Source: Hungatella sp. UBA3402
GTDB lineage: Bacteria > Bacillota > Clostridia > Lachnospirales > Lachnospiraceae
DNA: 5,287 bases
Direction: 5' to 3'
NCBI GenBank assembly: GCA_002358555.1
Contig: DEPC01000024.1
Location: 1-5,287, forward strand
Positions 1 through 4,903 of this stretch are shown here, one piece after another. The notes below the pieces were generated by a model. It worked only from the letters and a program-made list of their open reading frames with translations, was not told where the DNA came from and made no database searches. A program made the translations under genes and the position numbers. Within the stretch, counting starts at the first letter, position 1; the number at the start of each line of letters is the position of its first letter.

Positions 1-2292
1 GACTTTGACGGCGACCAGATGGCTGTGCATCTTCCTCTGTCCGTAGAGGCGCAGGCCGAATGTCGATTCCTGCTTTTGTCACCGAACAATTTGTTAAAGC
101 CTTCTGATGGAGGCCCTGTAGCTGTGCCATCTCAAGATATGGTGCTTGGAATCTACTATCTGACCCAGGAACGGCCTAGAGCCAAGGGAGAGGGCATGTG
201 CTTTAAGAGTCCCAATGAGGCGATTTTGGCATATGAAAATGGCGCTGTAACCCTACATTCTAAGGTAAAGGTAAGGGTACAGAAAAAGACAGCAGATGGC
301 AAGATAAAAAGTGGTATCATTGAATCCACAGTTGGAAGATTTATTTTTAATGAGATTATTCCACAGGATTTAGGATTTGTAGATAGAAGTATTCCAGGAA
401 ACGAACTTCTCTTGGAGGTTGATTTCCATGTAGGGAAAAAACAGTGCAAGCAGATTTTGGAAAAAGTTATCAATGTCCATGGTGCAACCCAGACAGCCGT
501 GACATTAGATGATATTAAGTCCATTGGATACAAATATTCTACCAGGGCTGCAATGACAGTATCCATCTCTGATATGACAGTTCCACCCAGCAAACCTCAG
601 TTGATTGCAGATGCCCAAGCTACTGTAGACCGGATTGCAAAGAACTTCCGTCGTGGACTTATCACAGAAGAGGAACGCTATAAAGAGGTTATCGAGACCT
701 GGAAAAATACGGACGACCAGTTGACCCATGACCTGCTGACAGGTCTTGATAAATATAACAATATTTTTATGATGGCAGATTCTGGTGCCCGTGGTTCTGA
801 TAAACAGATTAAACAGTTGGCAGGAATGCGTGGATTGATGGCTGATACCACAGGACATACCATTGAACTTCCGATTAAGTCTAATTTCCGTGAAGGGTTA
901 GATGTATTGGAGTATTTTATTTCTGCTCATGGTGCAAGAAAGGGATTATCTGATACTGCACTGCGTACTGCTGACTCTGGTTACTTGACCAGGCGTCTTG
1001 TAGATGTGTCTCAGGATGTCATTATCCGTGAGGTGGATTGCTGTGAAGGCAAAGAGATTCCTTATATGGAAATTAAAGCCTTTATGGATGGTCAAGAGAG
1101 TATTGAGAGTTTGGAAGAAAGATTGACAGGAAGATATATTGCTGAGACGATTACTGACCCAGATACAGGAGAAGTAGTGGTAAAGGCAAACCATATGTGT
1201 ACACCAAAGCGAGCAAAAGGTGTTATTGAGGTTCTTCGCAAGCTGGGACGGGAAAGTGTTAAGATTCGTACTGTCTTAAGCTGTAAATCTCATATTGGGG
1301 TCTGTGCAAAATGTTATGGCTCCAATATGGCCACAGGCCAGGCAGTTCAGGTGGGAGAGGCAGTTGGTATTATTGCAGCTCAATCGATTGGAGAACCAGG
1401 TACTCAGCTTACCATGCGTACCTTCCATACAGGCGGTGTTGCAGGCGGGGATATCACCCAAGGTCTTCCTCGTGTAGAGGAGCTGTTTGAAGCCCGTAAA
1501 CCAAAAGGACTTGCTATTATTACAGAATTTGGTGGAGTTGTTACCATCAAAGATACCAAGAAAAAACGAGAGATTGTTGTGACGGATACTTCTAATGGCA
1601 ATTCCAAAACCTATCTCATTCCTTATGGCTCTCGAATCAAGGTTCAGGATGGGCAGATACTGGAAGCTGGAGATGAACTGACAGAAGGAAGTGTGAATCC
1701 TCATGATATCTTAAAAATCAAAGGGGTTCGGGCAGTTCAGGATTATATGATTCAGGAGGTTCAGAGAGTTTACCGTCTGCAGGGCGTGGAAATCAATGAT
1801 AAACACATTGAGGTAATTGTGCGCCAGATGTTAAAGAAGGTAAAAGTTGAGGAAAGCGGCGACAGTGATGTACTTCCAGGCGTATCTATGAATGTTCTGG
1901 ATTATAATGATATGAATGAAAAGCTGTTGGCAGAAGGCAAAGAACCAGCAGAAGGCAAACAGGTGATGCTGGGAATTACCAAGGCATCCTTAGCTACGGA
2001 TTCCTTCCTATCTGCAGCCTCCTTCCAGGAGACTACAAAGGTTCTGACAGAGGCAGCCATTAACGGCAAGGTAGACCATCTTATCGGCCTAAAAGAGAAT
2101 GTGTTGATTGGAAAGTTGATTCCAGCTGGCACTGGTATGAAGAGATATCGTTCTGTAAAATTGAGTAGTGATGTTGATATGGATGATGAGCTTGTCCTTG
2201 AAGAAGACGAAGAAATCATTTTACCAGCAGAAGATGACATTATGGAGGCAGAAGAAGTTCTCGAATTAGATGATGGCAGCGAAGAGATATAG
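1..2292 (+). CDS. rpoC: DNA-directed RNA polymerase subunit beta' (C-terminal 763 residues; 5' end outside window)
   Basis: This is the large catalytic subunit of RNA polymerase. The open frame runs from base 1, so the start codon lies upstream. Fragment residues 1-10 read DFDGDQMAVH; the three Asp residues hold the catalytic Mg (E. coli D460, D462, D464). In order follow MMADSGARGS (about 257-266), the bridge helix (318-339), a zinc site formed by Cys347 and the C-X6-C-X2-C set Cys428, Cys435 and Cys438, and the trigger loop GEPGTQLTMRTFHTGG (from 464) with its catalytic-side Arg and His present. The trigger loop continues directly into the PRVEELFEARKPKG segment, so the roughly 190-residue SI3 insertion of E. 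coli is absent, as expected in Firmicutes. The conserved GITKASLATDSFL block begins near 658, and the last 40 residues form a very acidic tail. No frameshift or missing key residue is seen. A strong terminator follows 31 bp after the stop, so this is the end of the rpoBC transcript. Confidence 0.99.
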   Translation, partial: DFDGDQMAVHLPLSVEAQAECRFLLLSPNNLLKPSDGGPVAVPSQDMVLGIYYLTQERPRAKGEGMCFKSPNEAILAYENGAVTLHSKVKVRVQKKTADGKIKSGIIESTVGRFIFNEIIPQDLGFVDRSIPGNELLLEVDFHVGKKQCKQILEKVINVHGATQTAVTLDDIKSIGYKYSTRAAMTVSISDMTVPPSKPQLIADAQATVDRIAKNFRRGLITEEERYKEVIETWKNTDDQLTHDLLTGLDKYNNIFMMADSGARGSDKQIKQLAGMRGLMADTTGHTIELPIKSNFREGLDVLEYFISAHGARKGLSDTALRTADSGYLTRRLVDVSQDVIIREVDCCEGKEIPYMEIKAFMDGQESIESLEERLTGRYIAETITDPDTGEVVVKANHMCTPKRAKGVIEVLRKLGRESVKIRTVLSCKSHIGVCAKCYGSNMATGQAVQVGEAVGIIAAQSIGEPGTQLTMRTFHTGGVAGGDITQGLPRVEELFEARKPKGLAIITEFGGVVTIKDTKKKREIVVTDTSNGNSKTYLIPYGSRIKVQDGQILEAGDELTEGSVNPHDILKIKGVRAVQDYMIQEVQRVYRLQGVEINDKHIEVIVRQMLKKVKVEESGDSDVLPGVSMNVLDYNDMNEKLLAEGKEPAEGKQVMLGITKASLATDSFLSAASFQETTKVLTEAAINGKVDHLIGLKENVLIGKLIPAGTGMKRYRSVKLSSDVDMDDELVLEEDEEIILPAEDDIMEAEEVLELDDGSEEI

Positions 2293-2322
2293 AAAAGAAC
2301 ATTTTTAAGAGTTGAGTGAAGG

Positions 2323-2363
2323 AAATACCCTTAGAGCTAAAAATTGGCTTTAAGGGTATTTTT
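2323..2363 (+). terminator. Intrinsic terminator after rpoC
   Basis: AAATACCCTTAGAGC pairs with GGCTTTAAGGGTATTT, giving a stem of about 14-15 bp with one or two G-U pairs around a short A/T-rich loop. The descending arm runs into a T tract at 2359-2363. The hairpin starts 31 bp after the rpoC stop codon and should end the rpoB-rpoC transcript. Confidence 0.93.
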
Positions 2364-2427
2364 GATGGAAAAGTTTATAAAATGTTATTATCTGTTTTAG
2401 GACAATAGTTGTTTTTAAACATGAAAA

Positions 2428-2442
2428 TGAGAATTATTATCA
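2428..2442. promoter_or_regulatory. Candidate Fur box (ferric uptake regulator operator)
   Basis: The sequence TGAGAATTATTATCA matches the 7-1-7 Fur box consensus TGATAATNATTATCA at every defined position except one (G for T at position 4). It ends 5 bp upstream of the TTGACA element at 2448, where a bound repressor could block RNA polymerase. The gene transcribed from that promoter encodes a protein of the ferrous-iron-transport-associated type, which makes iron control plausible. The match is seen; the binding is inferred. Confidence 0.75.
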
Positions 2443-2447
2443 AAATA

Positions 2448-2476
2448 TTGACATAAGTTTTATTTAGAAGTATAAT
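2448..2476 (+). promoter_or_regulatory. Sigma-A promoter of the Cys-rich membrane protein gene
   Basis: TTGACA (2448-2453) and TATAAT (2471-2476) are both perfect consensus hexamers separated by 17 bp. Transcription should start near 2483, which leaves a leader of about 180 nt before the ATG at 2662. It lies downstream of the rpoC terminator and beside the Fur-like operator, so this gene is its own transcription unit. Confidence 0.9.
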
Positions 2477-2492
2477 AAAATACGAAAAATAC

Positions 2493-2520
2493 TATCATAT
2501 TAACTTTACTTGTTATGATA
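2493..2520. repeat. Inverted repeat in the leader, TATCATA / TATGATA
   Basis: Seven-base perfect arms at 2493-2499 and 2514-2520 are separated by 14 bases. The repeat lies just downstream of the predicted transcription start. It could be a second operator or a weak RNA hairpin; in DNA this AT-rich, short arms of this size can also occur by chance. Confidence 0.4.
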
Positions 2521-2661
2521 ATAAAAGGTTATAAGAAGAAGTAATACACAGGAAGATTTTATCCATTGTCCTGCAGTTTGGGGGAGAAACTCAATATTTA
2601 TACAGTTTTCAGAGTTTCGCAATCATTTATAGTTAGAAAAAATAAGAGAAAAGGAGTATTT

Positions 2662-2844
2662 ATGGCGGATATTATGATTGTGGCTATCATTGCCATAGCT
2701 TTAATTGGGATTTTTTTCAAACAGGCAAAAGAACATAGGTCAGGAAAAAGAGGTTGTGGCTGTAGTGGTTGTGGAGGGTGTTTGTCCCAAGAAAACTGCC
2801 ACAGGTTTTCTACTGACGCAAGGCAGAAAAAGGAATATATATAG
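2662..2844 (+). CDS. FeoB-associated Cys-rich membrane protein (60 aa)
   Basis: The protein starts with a short MAD segment and one membrane helix (about residues 4-19, MIVAIIAIALIGIFF). A basic stretch follows (KQAKEHRSGKR), then a Cys/Gly-rich cluster with cysteines at 32, 34, 37, 40 and 46 (CGCSGCGGC, then NCH). This architecture matches the small FeoB-associated family (Pfam PF12669, sometimes misnamed virus attachment protein p12), usually about 45-65 residues and usually encoded just after feoB. Its exact role is unproven; an accessory role in ferrous iron uptake at the membrane is inferred from the family. I chose the ATG at 2662 because AAGGAG sits 5 bases upstream; the frame is open further upstream, but those starts lack a ribosome binding site and would bury the membrane helix. 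No feoA or feoB is present here. Regulation by iron through the Fur-like box at 2428 is likely. The C-terminal 14 residues after the last Cys (HRFSTDARQKKEYI) are longer than I would expect. Confidence 0.85.
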   Translation: MADIMIVAIIAIALIGIFFKQAKEHRSGKRGCGCSGCGGCLSQENCHRFSTDARQKKEYI

Positions 2845-2869
2845 AAAAGGAATTTCCGAAAACCTGTGG
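2799..2869. repeat. 12-bp perfect inverted repeat spanning the stop codon of the Cys-rich protein gene
   Basis: CCACAGGTTTTC at 2799-2810 is exactly the reverse complement of GAAAACCTGTGG at 2858-2869. A G-U and a U-A pair could extend the stem by two. The 47-base intervening segment contains the last 11 codons and the TAG. There is no T tract after the right arm, so it is not a standard terminator. It may form a 3' mRNA hairpin, or be the ends of a small inserted element. Confidence 0.7.
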
Positions 2870-2952
2870 TAAAATGAGTAAGAAAAAGTATATATAAAAG
2901 AGACAAGTTCTGGATTTCTGGAAAACTTATTTTAGCAAGAAGAAGCACAATT

Positions 2953-2985
2953 TCTCCCTTCATCGATACAGGAGGGAGACTTTTT
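2953..2985 (+). terminator. Intrinsic terminator after the Cys-rich protein gene
   Basis: TCTCCCTTC (2953-2961) pairs with GGAGGGAGA (2971-2979), nine pairs including one U-G, around a nine-base loop. It is followed by C and a run of five T (2981-2985). The T run is on the plus side, so it terminates plus-strand transcription from the 2448 promoter. On the minus strand no U tract follows the stem, so it is a poor terminator for the opposing 3039-3200 gene. Confidence 0.85.
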
Positions 2986-3038
2986 GTTGGCTGAGATTAG
3001 AAGGAGGTCTTCCAGGATATTCCAGAAGTTATCAACAT

Positions 3039-3200
3039 TTATTTTAGTTGACGGCACTCTAGTTCAAAGAGATTTCCATTTTCAACTGCTATTAAAAATG
3101 TATTTTTTCGGTCATTCGCTTCGATATCATTGATGTCAATTTCATTTGTCTCATTAAGTAGGTCAAAAAGCTTATCTTTAAAGTAATTTAATGGCTCCAT
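3039..3200 (-). CDS. Small acidic protein of unknown function (53 aa)
   Basis: On the minus strand, an ATG at 3200 opens a 53-codon frame ending in TAA at 3039-3041. The ribosome binding site is excellent: GGAGGTGA begins 11 bases upstream of the start, with GGAGG six bases from the ATG. The protein begins MEPLNYFKDKLFDLLNE and is acidic (12 Asp/Glu against 6 Lys/Arg). Residues 4-17 look like an amphipathic helix. Residues 34-50 (TFLIAVENGNLFELECR) look like a beta hairpin turning at ENGN. There is no signal peptide or membrane segment, and one Cys at 49. I do not recognise the family. The codons give a sensible helix-plus-hairpin fold and the start is well supported, so I think it is a real gene. 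It points away from the 241-residue gene at 3708, and no clear terminator follows its stop. Confidence 0.75.
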   Translation of the reverse strand: MEPLNYFKDKLFDLLNETNEIDINDIEANDRKNTFLIAVENGNLFELECRQLK

Positions 3201-3258
3201 CCTTCACCTCCATAATAAAATCCATTTGCATTGCAATATTTTTAAGATTATCAAAAAC

Positions 3259-3287
3259 AATATAGCAAGTAAGCGCTAAAAAAGCAA
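3259..3287 (-). promoter_or_regulatory. Possible promoter of the 53-aa gene
   Basis: Read on the minus strand, TTGCTT (3287-3282) and TATATT (3264-3259) are separated by 17 bp. The -10 hexamer is preceded by TGC, giving the extended -10 form TGnTATATT, which can compensate for the weak -35 (three of six matches). The start site would be near 3252, about 50 nt before the gene. The spacer contains the palindrome AGCGCT. Confidence 0.5.
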
Positions 3288-3305
3288 GAAAAACAGGTTG
3301 GCATT

Positions 3306-3326
3306 TATCGACAAAAAATGACAAAA
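3306..3326 (-). promoter_or_regulatory. Tandem Spo0A-box-like sites upstream of the 53-aa gene
   Basis: On the minus strand the region reads TTTTGTCA (3326-3319) directly followed by TTTTTTGTCGATA (3318-3306). The two TTTTGTC cores are 10 bp apart, one helical turn. The second core resembles the Spo0A box (TTTTGTCGAA) except for T in place of A after GTCGA. The sites lie about 20-40 bp upstream of the predicted -35, where an activator could bind. Identity as 0A boxes is an inference from sequence similarity only. Confidence 0.4.
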
Positions 3327-3576
3327 TATTGCTTTTAGCAGGTAGTAAGAGGTAGAAAATAAGTTATTATTACAGAGAATATTTGAAGTTTAGGCCTATA
3401 AAATTATTAATTTTAGTAGAATCTGTTTTACTACTTCTGGCAGTTTGAATGGAATATAGCAAGACATTCTTTTAAGTCTTAGTTGTTCATTGTAGTAGGG
3501 AATATAATAAATGTTTATAAAGAAATTTTATTGACAATAGAAAGCAGGCTTTTATGGAGAAAAGGAGAGAACAATA
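3327..3576. other. AT-rich intergenic stretch without a recognisable gene
   Basis: No open frame with a ribosome binding site and no convincing terminator is visible on either strand. It contains an isolated TTGACA (3531-3536) without a good -10 at the right distance, an isolated TATAAT (3503-3508) without a good -35, and short weak hairpins such as AAGAC/GTCTT (3461-3480). Confidence 0.6.
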
Positions 3577-3604
3577 TAGACATTATTTATATATATGATA
3601 TAAT
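3577..3604 (+). promoter_or_regulatory. Promoter of the 241-aa gene
   Basis: TAGACA (3577-3582, five of six matches to TTGACA) and a perfect TATAAT (3599-3604) are separated by 16 bp. TGA directly before the -10 makes it an extended -10 promoter. The transcript should start near 3611, about 97 nt before the ATG at 3708. Confidence 0.7.
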
Positions 3605-3613
3605 TTTTTAAAG

Positions 3614-3626
3614 TTTTTTGTCGATA
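3614..3626 (+). promoter_or_regulatory. Spo0A-box-like site at the start of the 241-aa gene transcript
   Basis: TTTTTTGTCGATA is the exact inverted copy of the sequence at 3306-3318. It resembles the Spo0A box and lies at about +4 to +16 relative to the predicted start, a position that would favour repression if a protein binds. The match is seen; the regulator is inferred. Confidence 0.4.
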
Positions 3627-3707
3627 TAGAATAAAATTATAAAGCATAAATAAAAGGTCAATTTAATTTTACAATTTAGTGTGCATTGGAAAGGAATAGC
3701 GAAAATT

Positions 3708-4433
3708 ATGAATATCTCTCCCTCTATATTAGAAAGCCATTCCAAATCATCTTCAAAAGTAAGTAGAACACTAACAGATTCTGCAAATGGACTTTTGTCT
3801 GATGGGTTTGGTAAGACCATGGATAGACAATTACATTTATTAAACCATACACAGAACAATAGTTTATCATTAACGGAAGAAACTCCTTGTGTTAGTCCGT
3901 CTGAAAACTCGAAAAGTAAGAAAACAACAGTATTTACAAAGGAACAATTAGAATATTTAAAGTCAATGAAAGATTTTTCTGGTACTGATGGTCAACCTAT
4001 AAACTGGGAAGCTGACGGAAGCTTATCATTGACCAAAGACCAGGCAGAGTATCTAACATCCAAATACGATTTTTTAGATATGAGCAAGCAAGATTACTAT
4101 AATTTTTTATCTGAACTTACACATATGAATATTATATCAGCAGAAGATATGGTTTCACAATATGTAAAACCAATTCCTCCTGGAGTGATTGTCACATCAG
4201 GGGTTATTTCTTCCTCTGTAAGAGGAGCTTTTAGAGGTATGGGAAGCTCTGGAAATATAGTAGAAAATTTATTTGAATATAAGGGAAATTTAGCTTCCAT
4301 GTTAAAGTGGCTAGTTAAGAATCAATCTCAGATGAATAGTAGCCAATTCTTTTTCTTAAAAGATTATTGGGAAAGGGAATCTGCTCGATGTGAAAAGTTT
4401 AAATCTATTTTTAAAATGTTAGAATGTATTTGA
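3708..4433 (+). CDS. Uncharacterised 241-aa protein with a duplicated TK(E/D)Q-EYL motif
   Basis: I do not recognise a named family. The N-terminal 75 residues are Ser/Thr/Asn-rich and probably disordered (MNISPSILESHSKSSSK onward). Two related 15-residue segments follow: FTKEQLEYLKSMKDF at 76-90 and LTKDQAEYLTSKYDF at 108-122, identical at nine positions. The second leads into a helical segment, MSKQDYYNFLSELTHMNIIS (125-144). This style (KYD, then a short helix and an acidic turn, here AEDM) recalls uncharacterised Firmicutes proteins, but I cannot assign it. A short Gly/Ser-rich middle (159-183) precedes a helical, Lys/Glu-rich C-terminus (185-241). There is no signal peptide and no convincing membrane helix, so it is probably cytoplasmic. 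ATG 3708 is preferred because AAGGAA lies 11 bases upstream, a slightly long spacing; GTG 3681 has no ribosome binding site. Codons are strongly AT-biased compared with rpoC and rpsL. Confidence 0.8.
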   Translation: MNISPSILESHSKSSSKVSRTLTDSANGLLSDGFGKTMDRQLHLLNHTQNNSLSLTEETPCVSPSENSKSKKTTVFTKEQLEYLKSMKDFSGTDGQPINWEADGSLSLTKDQAEYLTSKYDFLDMSKQDYYNFLSELTHMNIISAEDMVSQYVKPIPPGVIVTSGVISSSVRGAFRGMGSSGNIVENLFEYKGNLASMLKWLVKNQSQMNSSQFFFLKDYWERESARCEKFKSIFKMLECI

Positions 4434-4662
4434 AAATATATTTCTAGCATTTGTCTGACTTATTTTATACAAGATTTCTACCAAATTCAGTGTATGTAGT
4501 TTATTATATTTCTTTTACCGTATTGTCATAAAAGCCGCCTATAGTGTTTGATAAATTGTGGCATATATCTGCCAGAAGGCAAGTTTTAGAGATTTTCTAG
4601 TACTCCAGCGATAAAGATAAAAGGATAAGTCTATATAAAGTAGGATATAAAAGTTTCACTAT
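4434..4662. other. Gene-free AT-rich stretch after the 241-aa gene
   Basis: No gene with a ribosome binding site is visible. A weak hairpin TGGCA/TGCCA (4559-4574) is not followed by a convincing T tract. One 22-codon stretch on the plus strand (4532-4597, bounded by stops) reads KPPIVFDKLWHIS, faintly like the start of small phage-type helix-turn-helix proteins, but it has no start codon and is too short to call. Confidence 0.5.
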
Positions 4663-4678
4663 AAAGCTTGACAGCTTT
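4663..4678. repeat. Short hairpin AAAGCT-TGAC-AGCTTT
   Basis: Six-base perfect arms (4663-4668 and 4673-4678) surround a four-base loop. It lies 10 bases before the larger terminator hairpin. No T tract follows, so it may add to termination or be incidental. Confidence 0.4.
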
Positions 4679-4688
4679 CTAACATCAA

Positions 4689-4730
4689 AAAGAGTCTCTT
4701 AATAGAATATATTGATAAAAGAGACTCTTT
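4689..4730. terminator. Terminator-like hairpin between the 241-aa gene and rpsL
   Basis: AAAGAGTCTCTT (4689-4700) and AAGAGACTCTTT (4719-4730) form a perfect 12-bp stem with an 18-base loop. On the plus strand only three T end the stem; on the minus strand the stem runs into five T (TTTTT before GATG). It could therefore work in both directions, more strongly on the minus strand. It insulates the rpsL promoter from the upstream gene, although it lies about 255 bp after that gene's stop. Confidence 0.75.
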
Positions 4731-4785
4731 GTAACACATAATTTCTATTATCAAATTCCCAAATTATAAATTTTCCATTTTTTCC

Positions 4786-4813
4786 TTGACAAGTTTTTAG
4801 AATTTGTTATAAT
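4786..4813 (+). promoter_or_regulatory. rpsL (str operon) promoter
   Basis: TTGACA (4786-4791) and TATAAT (4808-4813) are perfect hexamers 16 bp apart, and TGT before the -10 gives an extended element. The expected start is near 4820. Such a promoter fits a highly expressed ribosomal protein operon and means rpsL does not depend on read-through from rpoBC. Confidence 0.93.
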
Positions 4814-4819
4814 AAAAAA

Positions 4820-4856
4820 GCGTGCAAAAACACGTAATGTTTTTGTGCGCAAAAAC
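4820..4856 (+). promoter_or_regulatory. rpsL leader with two mutually exclusive hairpins
   Basis: GCGTGCAAAAAC (4820-4831) can pair with GTTTTTGTGCGC (4839-4850): 12 pairs including two G-U, with a 7-base loop, beginning at the predicted first transcribed base. Alternatively, GTTTTTG (4839-4845) can pair with a second CAAAAAC (4850-4856) over a TGCG tetraloop, which also frees CGTG/CACG (4821-4824, 4831-4834). The two folds share 4839-4850 and cannot coexist. No T tract follows, so this is not an intrinsic attenuator. A role in mRNA stability or feedback control is inference. Confidence 0.55.
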
Positions 4857-4903
4857 AAGCTGACCAACAGCAACCACAGACAATATCACAGGAGGTGAAA
4901 AGA

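Noticed and set aside
156..2240. Several open frames antisense or out of frame to rpoC (such as 156-593, 505-858, 1276-1704, 1902-2240 minus; 1295-1477 plus)
   Set aside because: They are shadows of the well-conserved rpoC reading frame, lack ribosome binding sites and have no protein-like features of their own.
2566..2661. N-terminal extension of the Cys-rich protein starting at a TTG
   Set aside because: No ribosome binding site before the TTG, and the extension would put 32 unrelated residues before the membrane helix; ATG 2662 has AAGGAG at the right spacing.
2799..2869. CRISPR or DnaA-box reading of the CCACAGG repeats
   Set aside because: There are only two copies, inverted and not spaced as an array, and the TTATCCACA core of a DnaA box is not present.
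2598..2963. 121-codon minus-strand frame overlapping the Cys-rich protein gene
   Set aside because: It is antisense to a gene with clear family features, runs through a terminator hairpin and has no ribosome binding site that I can see.
3009..3028. Hairpin CTTCCAGGATATTCCAGAAG as a terminator of the 53-aa minus-strand gene
   Set aside because: The stem is imperfect and no T tract follows on the minus strand.
3531..3558. TTGACA at 3531 as the promoter of the 241-aa gene
   Set aside because: The best -10 at 16 bp is TATGGA, only three of six matches; the extended -10 promoter at 3577-3604 is much better.
3608..3859. 83-codon minus-strand frame
   Set aside because: It overlaps the start of the 241-aa gene in antisense, without a ribosome binding site, and gives a sequence typical of AT-rich shadow translation.
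4097..4300. 67-codon minus-strand frame
   Set aside because: It lies entirely inside the 241-aa gene in antisense and has no independent support.
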